A stretch of 64,000 nt of DNA from Streptomyces dysideae. Its GTDB lineage: Bacteria > Actinomycetota > Actinomycetes > Streptomycetales > Streptomycetaceae. The notes beneath the pieces were generated by a model. The model was given only the letters and a program-made list of their open reading frames with translations. It was not told where the DNA came from and did no database searches. The stretch's first letter is position 1. Each line of letters opens with the position of its first letter. A program made the position numbers and the translations under genes. Of the stretch, positions 55,201-63,361 are shown in pieces. The stretch is taken from the NCBI RefSeq assembly GCF_001514305.1, contig NZ_KQ949110.1:40295-104294 (forward strand), read 5' to 3'.

Positions 55201-55516
55201 CCTCTCCCCCAGCGCAGACACCCACCACGACGGCTTCCCCCTCGGCAGATGGCTGGTGCAAAAACGCCGCGCAGCCCGCCAAGGCCGCCTCTCCCCCACC
55301 ACCAGCCGAGTCCTTGAGGACCTCGACCCCTGGTGGAACGCACCCTGGCCCAGCATCTGGCAACGCACCTACCAGCAGGCGAAGTTGCACCACCACACCG
55401 GCCAGCCCTACTCCCCCGCCCTCCAGCGGTGGACTGAGCGGCAACGCACCCGATGGACCACCCTCCACACCACCCAGCAGGAGCTTCTCTCCGCGGTGGG
55501 CATCCTTCCCGCATGA
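52247..55516 (+). CDS. TniQ target selector with ten HA modules
   Basis: A ~1089-residue protein. The first ~330 residues are TniQ: APLQGETNLSYLDRLADRY, then a zinc site (CRLCTAARTGR and ICPRHRRWMLG). From about residue 390 it contains five tandem pairs of helicase-associated (HA) modules, each pair ~135 residues, with repeated cores such as GFALGRWLSNHR, IDPWWNPPWTLEWQR and LHPGQQRLLTDIGLT. HA modules are presumed DNA-binding. In Tn7-like systems TniQ/TnsD chooses the target site, so an HA array would be a new kind of targeting module. ATG 52247 is 46 bp after tnsC. Confidence 0.85.
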   Translation: MSDAGTSDPARNDFCSLMHDFPSPQPQPPRTAAARPGPVRLAPLQGETNLSYLDRLADRYRLGVRDLIPALLQVGGGLFKGYRTDGEVYLNAEARARISAFCRVPEEILQRALPAWTAQEPVSPDGAGAAGRFRFGAVVPSAGEGCRLCTAARTGRTKPARVYLQPHTRICPRHRRWMLGTHWIDGGPADTEQVDLAELPQMAAAHRRHLDLLRHRPDAARAFEVAHAVIVSWWAQQWPEEEQWPRRALQLAAPGADPGWWRLLARDAVTYPETVALTSVLTSERTRQRLLADTGGHLPHTLAHTPALVSQLARATNRPWLAERIASTSAGPLLLWVQHCVRADADAAVADRRWTLHMAHRPRPIARELTAYRDAAQQPEKAAGATRLHLGLRHTSDQAFTTGLAHARAYAAVHGHLAAPIHSRFNGFALGRWLSNHRKFPAMPPEHVAELEALDPWWRPPWTVMWQRFYYQARDHSRARGTLRPEHGFPTTGFGLGEWLYNQCTGYDHLHPGQQRLLTDIGLTHEAVQAARPRRKHMATHFQRVLACARAYADTHGTLVTATTDTIQDGLKLGQWLSNQRSKDRAHQLRHGTPSPRALALSAIDPWWNPPWTLEWQRSWHQARTHVDGGHVLDTAAGFPGTTSALATWLTTQCAQYDTLQPDQHDLLARIGITAAQAHGAAARPAENEADFATALGYARSYHAIHGTLAAAVDTVHDGFQLGRWLRRQRQHARTDADRGALLSAAAKALTGIDPWWCPSWSLAWQRAWQHIHDQIKAGHRLDADHHFRSFAPAQRTWLRTQRNHHDDLHPGQQRLLADIGLTRDSARTRPLNPYAETALAHARDYADTHHTLAVSYSTVHDGFPLGRWLNDQRQQARRETTPSARHQALAAIDPWWNPPWDLAWQRACARARTTQTRPHGVPADVRTWIRAQHAAWPHLRPQQQQLLTDLDITPEAAARRRTSRVYPISPGLAHARAYAALNGHLSPSADTHHDGFPLGRWLVQKRRAARQGRLSPTTSRVLEDLDPWWNAPWPSIWQRTYQQAKLHHHTGQPYSPALQRWTERQRTRWTTLHTTQQELLSAVGILPA

Positions 55517-55683
55517 ACTGACGCGGCCACAGCTGCTCGGCCCGGCATGCCCAACTGCCCTGCTCTGCATGGCCGGAAGGAAGAAACTCAAAAAAGTTCT
55601 GGCATCGAGGTCACGCAACGGTCCCCTCACAGGCACTCACCCTCGAAAGACGAGCCCGCGTTCACCGATCAGGAGCCCCAGCG

Positions 55684-55932
55684 ATGCCGGAGTATGAGAT
55701 TGCAGCCCTCGCCGCCGGGGCCGGATACCTCACCAGCGTGCTGCGGATGTGGATCCGGGTGCACGGCCGCACCAGCATGGCCCGTACCCGCAGCAGGCAT
55801 CGCAGCGAAATGATCCGGGGACTGCCCAGCGGCAGCCGGGTCATGGACGAACACGACAAGATCACCATTGAAGTCGGCGGCCCACGGGCGGCTGGGAAGC
55901 AAGGGGGCGGCAGTGCCATCGTGGGTGAATGA
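55684..55932 (+). CDS. Small hypothetical protein
   Basis: An 82-residue protein with AGGAG 8 nt before ATG 55684. The N-terminal half (MPEYEIAALAAGAGYLTSVL) may be a weak membrane helix; the second half ends in a beta-like HDKITIEVGG. The last 20 codons overlap the WhiB-sigma gene. The size and the ITIEVG end are reminiscent of small constant components of conflict systems, but this is only a resemblance. Confidence 0.55.
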   Translation: MPEYEIAALAAGAGYLTSVLRMWIRVHGRTSMARTRSRHRSEMIRGLPSGSRVMDEHDKITIEVGGPRAAGKQGGGSAIVGE

Positions 55933-56740
55933 ATGGTCGGCACAGGCGGCCTGCCGTACTGCTGATCCGGACGAGTTGTTCGTGCAGTCAACGGCACAGG
56001 ACCGGTCCAAGGTGGTGTGCACCGGCTGCCCCGTGAGAACTGAGTGCCTCGCCGACGCACTCGACAATCGAGTCGAGTTCGGCGTGTGGGGCGGCATGAC
56101 CGAACGAGAACGGCTCGCCCTGCTTCGCAGGCGTCCCACCGTCAAGTCCTGGCGTGCGCTGCTGCAGAGCACACGTGCCGAGCCCGAGCGGGACACCGGG
56201 CTGCTTGTCGAAGAACGGCCCAGGCAGCCCAAGGAGCAGCAGGGTCTGTCACTCGAACAGGAACAGCAGTACGGGGCCCTCTTCCGAGTCCGCTTCGTTC
56301 CGACCGTCGGATTCCTGATCGCCGCCGGTGCGAGTCGGCACGACGCTGAGGACGCTGTGCAGAGCGCCTTCGTGCAACTGGCCCGGGCCTGGGAGTCAGT
56401 GACACACCCCGAGGCCTGGCTGCGGACCACCGCCTGGCGCATGTGGCTCAAGGCCAAAGGCAAGGAAAGAACCTGGTCCTGGGATCCCGCCGACCTGCCT
56501 GAAGCGGGCGTGCCTGCCCCATGCAACGACATCGCCGAGCAGATCGACCTCGTGCAGCTGCTGCGGCGGCTTCCTGTTCTGCAGCGCACGGTAATGGCCT
56601 TCGAGATCGACGGGGCAACGCCCACACAGACGGCCGAAGCACTGGGAGTCCCGAGCGCCAACGTCCGGCAGAACCTGCGCCGGGCGCGTCACAGCCTCGA
56701 GCGCATGCTCCAGGAACAGGACGAAGGAGGTGCGCTGTGA
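55913..56740 (+). CDS. WhiB-ECF sigma factor fusion
   Basis: A 275-residue protein joining two regulator types. Residues 1-65 are a WhiB-like iron-sulfur domain with Cys14, Cys36, Cys39 and Cys45 (C-xn-C-x2-C-x5-C) and the FGVWGG turn. Residues ~125-185 are sigma region 2 (SRHDAEDAVQSAFVQLARAW) and the last ~55 are region 4 (VLQRTVMAFEIDGATPTQTA, ALGVPSANVRQNLRRARHSL). WhiB proteins act by binding sigma region 4, so a covalent pair could be a redox- or NO-sensing sigma factor. GTG 55913 follows AAGGGGG. It overlaps the next gene (GTGA). Confidence 0.85.
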   Translation: MPSWVNEWSAQAACRTADPDELFVQSTAQDRSKVVCTGCPVRTECLADALDNRVEFGVWGGMTERERLALLRRRPTVKSWRALLQSTRAEPERDTGLLVEERPRQPKEQQGLSLEQEQQYGALFRVRFVPTVGFLIAAGASRHDAEDAVQSAFVQLARAWESVTHPEAWLRTTAWRMWLKAKGKERTWSWDPADLPEAGVPAPCNDIAEQIDLVQLLRRLPVLQRTVMAFEIDGATPTQTAEALGVPSANVRQNLRRARHSLERMLQEQDEGGAL

Positions 56741-57042
56741 GCAACTCGCCCAGGCGCAGTGCCGCCCAACCGGTAGATGGCGTGCTGGCCTCGGCCATGC
56801 AGCGCCTGACCAACGCGTTGGACACGACCACCGACGTCGACGGCAGGCTGACAGCCGCCTTGTATGCCGCCGCCCTTCCCCCCGCGCCCCCCGTCAGCCC
56901 CTCAGTCGACACGCTCCTCGACCGTGGCCGGCAGGAACTGCAGGCAACCCTCGAGGCCACCACAGACGTCGAAAGCCACCTCATCCTGGCCCTACACGAA
57001 ATCGACCTCGAACCGCAGACCGGCAGCACCAGCGACGAATAA
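56737..57042 (+). CDS. Small protein coupled to the WhiB-sigma gene
   Basis: A 101-residue protein. Its frame overlaps the sigma gene stop as GTGA, so it is translationally coupled. It holds two repeats of a TTDV(D/E)..L..ALY/H-type motif (NALDTTTDVDGRLTAALYAA and ATLEATTDVESHLILALHEI), suggesting a duplicated helical unit. It may be a partner or anti-sigma-like protein of the fusion, inferred from coupling only. The 196 bp beyond it hold no gene. Confidence 0.6.
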   Translation: MSNSPRRSAAQPVDGVLASAMQRLTNALDTTTDVDGRLTAALYAAALPPAPPVSPSVDTLLDRGRQELQATLEATTDVESHLILALHEIDLEPQTGSTSDE

Positions 57043-57238
57043 GCACACAAGCACAGCCGATAGATCCACCCTCGACGACCTCACCAACCCCGATACCGCC
57101 TGACCTGTCTTAACGAGTAGCAGCTCACTGGAACTGCACCCTGCTCGATCAACCTGCACACACCCACGTACGCGCAGGTCAGGCAGACACCGCATCACCC
57201 AGCCCCACACTCCAAGCACCCCAAAGGCACCACGAACA

Positions 57239-58477
57239 TCACCCAGAGGAACTGAGAAGCCCCAGCTCACAGCCACAGCAACACTCAGAAAGACCGGGTG
57301 ACGACAGTTTGCCTGCGCCCGGCGGCTGGCGAAGGCCCCGGGAGACGCCTTGGACGGCGTCGATGGTGCTGTAGCGGGGAGCGGCGAAGACGACGCCGTC
57401 CAGGTCGGGAAGGTCGACGCCCTCGTTCAGGAGGCGGGCGTTGGACAGGACGGCGACGTCGTGGGCCGGGTCGTCGAAGGCGGCCAGCAGGGACTGGTTG
57501 AGGGTGTCGTTCTGCTCGCCGGTGACGGCGTGGGACCACAGCTGCGTGCGGCGCAGCGGTTCGTGGACCTTGGCGGCGGTGGTGGGCAGGGTGCGGGCGA
57601 AGCCGTCGGCGGCTTCGACGCGGTTGTGGAACGCGAGGATGCGCCGGAGCCTGTGTTCGGCGACGGCGCGCAGGAGGGCGACTTGGACGGCGGCGTTGCG
57701 CAGTCCGTCCAGGTGGGCGCTGCCGGCGGGGTGGGGGTCGTTGAGGATGGCGAGCAGGTCGCGGTCGGTGTCGTCGACGGTGACGACCAGGACCTGGTAG
57801 TCGGCGACGATGCCACGCGCGATGGCGTCGGCCAGGCCCAGGCGGTAGACGATCGGGCCGAACACCTCCTGGTGCTCCATGGTGGCCAGCGGGACGCGAC
57901 CGGTGTCCTGGGCAGTGCCGGTGCGGGCGGCCCAGATCCTGGGGGTCGCGGTCATGTACAGGCGGGTGGTGGCACGGATCAGGGTGTCGTCGTGGACGGC
58001 TCCCCAGCCGTCCGCGAAGCCGGCGCACGTGCGGTGCGCCTCGTCGGCTATCAGCAGGTCCCAGCGGATGGCGCCGAGCGCGCGGGCGTCGGTCAGGTGA
58101 CGCAGGGAGGCATAGGTCACGATCACGGTCGCGGCACCGCGCCGCTGTTGGACGGCGGGCAGGATCGTGCCGGGATCGCTGGTCATGCGTACGGTCTGCC
58201 AGGGGATGCCGCTGTCGTGCTGGGACAGGGAGCACAGGCCGAACAGCAGGCCGCGGTAGCCGGCTTCGCGCCATTTCAAGGCGGTCTGCACGACCAGTGC
58301 CTTGGTGGGCACCAGCACCACGGTCGCGCCGGTCGGCGCGACCGATTCGGCGGCACGCTGGGCGATCAAGGTCTTGCCGCTGCCGCTCGCGGAGACCACC
58401 GTCATCCTCCGCAGGCCCGCGCGGGCACCGGCCTCGATCGCTTCCAGGGCCTCGCGCTGATGGGGGCGTAACTGCAT
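57239..58477 (-). CDS. DEAD/DEAH helicase truncated before its HA domains
   Basis: A 412-residue SF2 helicase. Walker A ASGSGKTLIAQRAA, DEAH box LLIADEAHRTCAGF, motif III MTATPRIWAAR and motif VI VQGVSRGLRQPPGAGKL are visible. Relatives in Streptomyces continue past this point for hundreds of residues with C-terminal HA modules, some near chromosome ends. Here homology stops at GAGKL (about 57295), followed by a cysteine-rich tail of about 19 residues, probably foreign. The start is ATG 58477 behind GAGGAGCG. The remaining helicase core is complete and could be active; the DNA-recognition part is gone. Confidence 0.75.
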   Translation of the reverse strand: MQLRPHQREALEAIEAGARAGLRRMTVVSASGSGKTLIAQRAAESVAPTGATVVLVPTKALVVQTALKWREAGYRGLLFGLCSLSQHDSGIPWQTVRMTSDPGTILPAVQQRRGAATVIVTYASLRHLTDARALGAIRWDLLIADEAHRTCAGFADGWGAVHDDTLIRATTRLYMTATPRIWAARTGTAQDTGRVPLATMEHQEVFGPIVYRLGLADAIARGIVADYQVLVVTVDDTDRDLLAILNDPHPAGSAHLDGLRNAAVQVALLRAVAEHRLRRILAFHNRVEAADGFARTLPTTAAKVHEPLRRTQLWSHAVTGEQNDTLNQSLLAAFDDPAHDVAVLSNARLLNEGVDLPDLDGVVFAAPRYSTIDAVQGVSRGLRQPPGAGKLSSPGLSECCCGCELGLLSSSG

Positions 58478-58631
58478 CTCGCTCCTCGGCGTTCGCGGCG
58501 CACCGCCCGGTTCGGCGGCCGCGGATACGGGTCGGCTTTGGTCGCCGCCCGCGGACCGGGCGGCGACCGAAGCTACCGAATGAAGCGGTCCGCGTGCACA
58601 CCGCTGCCTGCCGGCCGCCCGCCGCACCTGG

Positions 58632-58832
58632 GTGCTGGAGCCGACCCGTGCGGTCGGGTGCCCGCGCGGATCAGGTGCCCTCGTGGGCCTCAGCGACCGC
58701 TCCGACTGCGCCGCGGACCTGACGGTGATGCACCTAGAGGAGATCCTCGCCGACAAGCTCACGTGCCTCCTGCAACGGCAGTCGATCCGCGACCTGTTCG
58801 ACCTCACCCACTCCACCCGTGTTCAACGATGA
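58632..58832 (+). pseudogene. Remnant of an AbiEii/AbiGii nucleotidyltransferase
   Basis: The frame ends with LTVMHLEEILADKLTCLLQR, then RDLFDLTH, the central motif of AbiEii-type toxin nucleotidyltransferases (leucine-glutamate-Glu-Ile-Leu-Ala...Lys...Arg-Asp-Leu-Asp). No catalytic GSxxD region remains. It is a fragment of an abortive-infection gene. Confidence 0.5.
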
Positions 58833-59402
58833 GATCCCGGTCCGACCGGAACAGTGTGGTCTCCGCCTTCCGCAACAAGACCATCTCCTCCACCCGCACC
58901 GCCCGACCCCGACCACCCACCCCGAGCAGCAGCGCACCTACGTCCGGACGCGGGGGCAGCAGCCTCATGCCAACAGGGGATTCGACATACCAGAAAGATC
59001 GGAGTAATCACCCAAAGGGTACATTTTGACATGGCGTCAGTCGACGCGCTCCCAAGGAAATCCTCTCTCCATCTCCAACATCCTCGGGGTAACCACAGCA
59101 CAGCAGTTCAGCGAACCTAAGCGAGACCAGAGGTCGAGCAACTTAGCCATACCATCCCAGGTCAAACACCGAACCAAAGTATCCTCGATGAACTCTAAGC
59201 AGTGCACTTCAAGGCCATGTTCATGTCGTAACTAGAGAGAGGACTGACAGGTGGCGGGCACAAGGGATCGGATGTGTCGGTGAACTCCCTCCACGGCGGT
59301 GCGGGTGTGGCCTTCAGCCGTTCGCGGCGCTCCGTCGTGTCACCAGTCCCCTGGTAGAGCCACCAGTCCTTCGCCGTCCCCGCCATCGAGGCACCCCCTG
59401 GT
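58833..59402. other. No gene seen
   Basis: About 570 bp between the AbiEii remnant and the second caspase gene. It is less GC-rich than its surroundings (around 59000-59240), with no frame of protein quality. The lower GC suggests foreign or decayed DNA. Confidence 0.4.
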
Positions 59403-61439
59403 TTATGGTCGGGTTGGGTCCGCTGCCGCCGAGCCGTGCAGGGACCGGACGTCCATCGTGTGGTCGGGATCGTCCCACAGCAGCGCCAGCCGGCTTTCGG
59501 TGTCGACCGAGGCCCGGGTGCGGCGCAGGGCGTGGACCTGCCGGGGCAGGGTCAGCACGTTCGTCGTCGGTGTGCCATCGTCGGCGGGGTCGAGCAGCGC
59601 GGCCAGTTCCGGTTCTTCGGCACCGCGCGCCGCCGGGCCACCGTCGCGCCACCACACAGTTACCGGTACACCGCCCTCCAGTGTCGCGTCGAGCACGTCC
59701 GCCGTACGGCTGCCCGAGGCCACCACGCAGGCGGGTGCCTCCGCGATGCCGAGGTTGACGCCGAGCATGTCGGTAATCTGATGGTCCGTCACCACGCTGA
59801 CGGAGTCCGGGAACCGACCGCCCTGGGTCCGCAGCCAGCTCCACTTGCGCAGCCAGGCCGCTCGGGCATCCTGCCGTTCCTCCGGACAGCGGACGACGAC
59901 TTGGTACAGGACTCCGAGAGGGCGGGTCCGGCCTCGCCGGGCGGGCATGGCCCACTGGTCGAAGGGGACCTCAAGCAGCTCGAACGGCACATGGAACTCG
60001 ACGCGTTCGACGCAGGTGTGCGCGTCCGGGGCCGACGCGGCGCCGAACGCATGTGCCGTACACCTGAGTTGGCGGCCCAGCTCCTCGCGGACCTGATCGA
60101 GGGTCAATGGGCCCTGCGACTCCCAGATCACCGTGGCGGTGGTGTCCCGGCGCAGCCACATGCGCGCCACATGGAAGTCCTCGCTGTCGGGAGCGGGATC
60201 CAGGCGCAGGTGCAGCACAGTGCTGCGGGCCGAGGGCGGGGGCGGCTGGAGGGGCTGTGCGCCCAACCGCTGACGGGTCTGCTCCACCCACGAACACAGC
60301 CTGGTGGCCCAGTCCGGATCGGTATCCCGGACGCGGTCGGCCAGGAAGCGCACGAACGGCAGGGTAAGCGGGGTATCCGGCCGGCGCCCCTGCCGTTCGT
60401 CGAGGTCACTGGCGATGTCGATCAGGCTTTGTCCGGGCAGCCCCTCGTGGACCGGAGCCGCGCACCCGGTGACCGTGAACGCCCAAGCGTAGGCGTCGTA
60501 GGTGTCACGGGGCAGGGTGCGGTCCGCGAACACCGCTCCGAGGCCGTCCCAAGCGAGCTGGTCGAGCCGGGCGGCAGCTGGCGGGAGAGGTTGCGGCCCG
60601 TCGAGGAAGGAGCACTCGGCCCAGTCACGATCCCGGATGAACTGCGGAAGCTGCCAGCCCTCATTGTTGCGGCGCAGTTCCTCGAAGCGCCGATGGATCC
60701 GGCGGGCGATGTCCGGAAGGCTGGCCACGGAGTCGAGCAGGGTCCGGTCCGCGAGTTCGCTGAGCAGCACGTCGGTGAACTGGCCCGCTGCGCGTTCCGC
60801 GTCGTTCTTCGCGGCCTCGCCCTCGCGGGAGGCGTACAGCTCGAACTGGCGCCGTCCGGCCTGGAGGGTGCCGCCCCCGTAGTCGATACTGCCGAAGTTC
60901 AGGGCGCTGCCTCGCGGTACCTCGACGCGGCAGGCGTCGACCAGGGCCGCCTGAAGCGGGAAGCAGCGGCTCTTCACCAGGTCGGTGCGCCACCAGTGCA
61001 GGGCGGAGTCAAGGTTGAGGTGTCGGATCTCCCCACGATGAGCGTCGGCGCACGGCAGCATCATCTGTCTCTTCCGAAGGAAGCCGTGCCCGGCCCAGTA
61101 GATCCACAGCATGTCGCCGTCGCACTCGGCGAGTTCGCGGAACAGCGCGTTGCGTACGTTCTCTTCGGTGGCGGGTCTCCATCGGTCCTGTAGGGCGGCG
61201 AGCTGCGGGGTGGCCGACCAGTCCAAGCACTGCAGGTCCAGGGGCGACAGCAGAAGCCGGACGTTGTCCGGCGGCACCTGTCCCGGGCCGGTGAGCCACT
61301 GGGCGAACCTCAGGGCGTCGCGCGCCGCGCCTCGCAGGTTCCAGCCCGGGCTGAGCTCGTACTGCTCGACGCCGACGACGAACGCGAACGTCCGCTCCGG
61401 GCACAGGGTCTCAGGGAGGATGCTGTTCAGGTCGGTCAC
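59403..61439 (-). CDS. Caspase-like protease with VMAP-C domain
   Basis: A 678-residue protein. The N-terminal caspase fold keeps His118 (YWAGHGF) and Cys170 (VDACR). The C-terminal ~300 residues match the VMAP-C domain of vWA-MoxR-associated conflict systems (VERVEFHVPFELLEVPFDQW, then a charged core with TWWRDGG-type end). In those systems the VMAP protein is a sensor-effector and the protease is the killing module. The GTG start at 61439 overlaps the hydrolase stop (GTGA), so the two are one operon with the hydrolase first. Neither MoxR nor vWA genes are seen nearby. Confidence 0.82.
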   Translation of the reverse strand: MTDLNSILPETLCPERTFAFVVGVEQYELSPGWNLRGAARDALRFAQWLTGPGQVPPDNVRLLLSPLDLQCLDWSATPQLAALQDRWRPATEENVRNALFRELAECDGDMLWIYWAGHGFLRKRQMMLPCADAHRGEIRHLNLDSALHWWRTDLVKSRCFPLQAALVDACRVEVPRGSALNFGSIDYGGGTLQAGRRQFELYASREGEAAKNDAERAAGQFTDVLLSELADRTLLDSVASLPDIARRIHRRFEELRRNNEGWQLPQFIRDRDWAECSFLDGPQPLPPAAARLDQLAWDGLGAVFADRTLPRDTYDAYAWAFTVTGCAAPVHEGLPGQSLIDIASDLDERQGRRPDTPLTLPFVRFLADRVRDTDPDWATRLCSWVEQTRQRLGAQPLQPPPPSARSTVLHLRLDPAPDSEDFHVARMWLRRDTTATVIWESQGPLTLDQVREELGRQLRCTAHAFGAASAPDAHTCVERVEFHVPFELLEVPFDQWAMPARRGRTRPLGVLYQVVVRCPEERQDARAAWLRKWSWLRTQGGRFPDSVSVVTDHQITDMLGVNLGIAEAPACVVASGSRTADVLDATLEGGVPVTVWWRDGGPAARGAEEPELAALLDPADDGTPTTNVLTLPRQVHALRRTRASVDTESRLALLWDDPDHTMDVRSLHGSAAADPTRP

Positions 61440-62290
61440 TCAATCTCCGCCACGGCTCGCGCAATTCCGTCGTAGACACCGCCGGTCTTCCAGTACGCGC
61501 TGTGGCACAGGGGGAACGGCTGGCGGCTGCTCACCTCGTGGTCGGTGACCCTGGCGTCGCCGGGGAAGACTGGTTCCGCGAGGAAGGCAAGCATGTCCTG
61601 CCGGTCGTAGACGTTCAGCCAGCGGGGGAAGCCGTCGGGCAGGGAGTCGTCCGGATCCAGCCCGGCGAGGGCGCCCAGTTCGTGCAGGAAGGGGGCCTGG
61701 GAGCCGACAGTCACCAGGAGCAGGGGTCCCCGGACGGGCGCTCCACATGCGGCGCTCTGCGCAAGCAGGTCGACGAGCGCGACACCGCCGAGGCTGTGTC
61801 CGATCAGCACGGTCGGTCCGTCGTCGGCGGTGATCGCACGGTGCAGGTGGTCGCGCAGGGCCTGCCCCCTGGCCTGGTAGCGGAGGATGTCACCGAGGAA
61901 CGGGGTGGCTCCTCCTGTGATAGGCCCCCGCCACAGGTTGAGGGCGGGCTGGGTCGTCACGCGTAGGGCGAGCTTCCCGAGCAACGCCGCCGCCCGGCCG
62001 CCAGGCATCCGCGCGTCGCCGCCCAGCCTGGCCGTGATCACTTCGACCATGCGGTCCCGCTCGGCGCCGGTGCACTCCGCGTCGGCGCCGGCCCGGGCCA
62101 GTGCGCCGGCCATGAGCGCTCTGGCGACCGCGACGGCCAGCTCCCGGGCCGCCGGTTCATCGAGGGCCTGCACGGCGGCACGGTTCGCCTCGTCCGAGGC
62201 GAGGGTGGTCTCCAACGCGGGAGGGTAGTGGCGGGCCAGATCTGTGTCGTGCAGCAACTCGCGCAGTTCATCATCGCACTCGCGGCCGAA
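61436..62290 (-). pseudogene. Alpha/beta hydrolase, 5' end lost
   Basis: The frame encodes the C-terminal two thirds of a lipase-like hydrolase: GPTVLIGHSLGGVALVDLL (nucleophile elbow), VTVGSQAPFLHELGAL, RWLNVYDRQDMLAFL and a final RQPFPLCHSAYW with the likely catalytic His. Full-length relatives begin with a FVHGTG-type strand about 160 residues earlier. That part is absent: homology begins near 62285, and the DNA beyond belongs to an integrase remnant on the other strand. It may still be translated from an internal start, but the oxyanion strand would be missing. Confidence 0.7.
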
Positions 62291-62537
62291 GGTCTCCAAC
62301 GACAACGACCGGATCGGCCAGCGCCTCCACAAGATCGGGATCCGGCCCAAGCAGGACCGCTCCACCGCGCTGTTCACCCTCGCCACCGAAGTCCCCGCCG
62401 CGATCCTCGCCCGAATGCTCGGGGTCCACATCAAAGTCGCCGTCCAGTGGCAGCAAGCATCCGCCGGGGACTGGGCCGCCTACGCCGCCGACGTCAGTCG
62501 GCGCAGGGACGGCACCATGTCCACGCACGAGCCGTAA
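62286..62537 (+). pseudogene. 3' remnant of a site-specific integrase gene
   Basis: The plus strand encodes RLHKIGIRPKQDRSTALFTL, then ATEVPAAILARMLGVHIKVA and QQASAGDWAAYAADVSRR, the characteristic C-terminal tail of a family of actinobacterial site-specific integrases. No start or catalytic region is left. It abuts the truncated hydrolase tail-to-5' end at about 62286-62300 and marks a deletion or insertion junction. Confidence 0.7.
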
Positions 62538-62547
62538 CCGGCTCAGC

Positions 62548-63291
62548 TCAGGTGAGCGTCGGCGCAGAGCCCCTGGCGGCATGGTCGACCGCTGCTGCGG
62601 CCAGCGCCTGGATGATCGGGTGGGGCCGGGTGCCGTCTCCCGCGAGCTCCGGCTGGAACAAGGTGGCGAGGAAGAACGGGTGGCCCGGCAGCTCGGCAAT
62701 ACGCACGTCACCCGCCTCGTCAACGCCGCTGAAGCGCAGTCCGTGCGCACGCAGCACATCCAGATAGACCGGCCTGAGGCCATACGAGCAGTGGTACCGC
62801 TCGACAGTCCGCTCAGCTCCCAGGACACGCTCCGCCAATGATCCTGCCTCTACCTTGACCGCGCCTTCGTGACCGACCAGGGAGCATGCCAGCGGGACGA
62901 TCAGCAAGTCGTCCGCCTCCGGTTGATTCTCCGCATGGTCAACGCCGGAGAGCCCGCACACGTCGCGCGCGAACTCCAGGACCGCGTGCTGGAAGCCACC
63001 ACAGGTGCCCAGAAACGGGATCCCCTGCTCACGCGCGATGCGGGCCGCCGCGATTGCCCCGGCCTCGCTGCGATACGGGCTGCCGGGCACCAGCCAGATG
63101 GCATCGAACCCGGCAAGGGCGCCGGCGGATTCTGCGTCCTGCGTCGGGACCCAGTACGCATCCAGGACCAGTTGGTCGCGCTGGGCCAGTGCGTCGAGAA
63201 GACCGGGGATACGGGCGTGGGCTCGCACGCTGGGCGAGCGGTCGCCCACCAGCGCGACACGGGCTGTCGAAATATTCAAAGGCTCAGGCAT
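62548..63291 (-). CDS. Class-I glutamine-amidotransferase-like protein
   Basis: A 247-residue protein resembling the C-terminal (GATase) half of CTP synthase as a stand-alone form. Features: VALVGDRSPSVRAHARIPGL at the start, IWLVPGSPYRSEAG, and the nucleophile elbow FLGTCGGFQHAVLEFARDVC. The catalytic Cys is present, and a FFLATLFQPEL near the end supplies the usual Phe-x-Pro-Glu. ATG 63291 is chosen because the family start follows it. No acceptor-domain partner is visible. It is divergent from the LysR gene. Confidence 0.8.
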   Translation of the reverse strand: MPEPLNISTARVALVGDRSPSVRAHARIPGLLDALAQRDQLVLDAYWVPTQDAESAGALAGFDAIWLVPGSPYRSEAGAIAAARIAREQGIPFLGTCGGFQHAVLEFARDVCGLSGVDHAENQPEADDLLIVPLACSLVGHEGAVKVEAGSLAERVLGAERTVERYHCSYGLRPVYLDVLRAHGLRFSGVDEAGDVRIAELPGHPFFLATLFQPELAGDGTRPHPIIQALAAAAVDHAARGSAPTLT

Positions 63292-63361
63292 GCAGACATC
63301 CTGCGCCGGCAACCGAGTCCAGCACCAACGATGATCTGTGACCCTTCCATTAGCGATACTG

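Noticed and set aside
48007..57295. Defining exact ends of the Tn7-like element.
   Set aside because: Short inverted repeats were seen but no matching left and right end with repeated transposase-binding sites could be found by eye.
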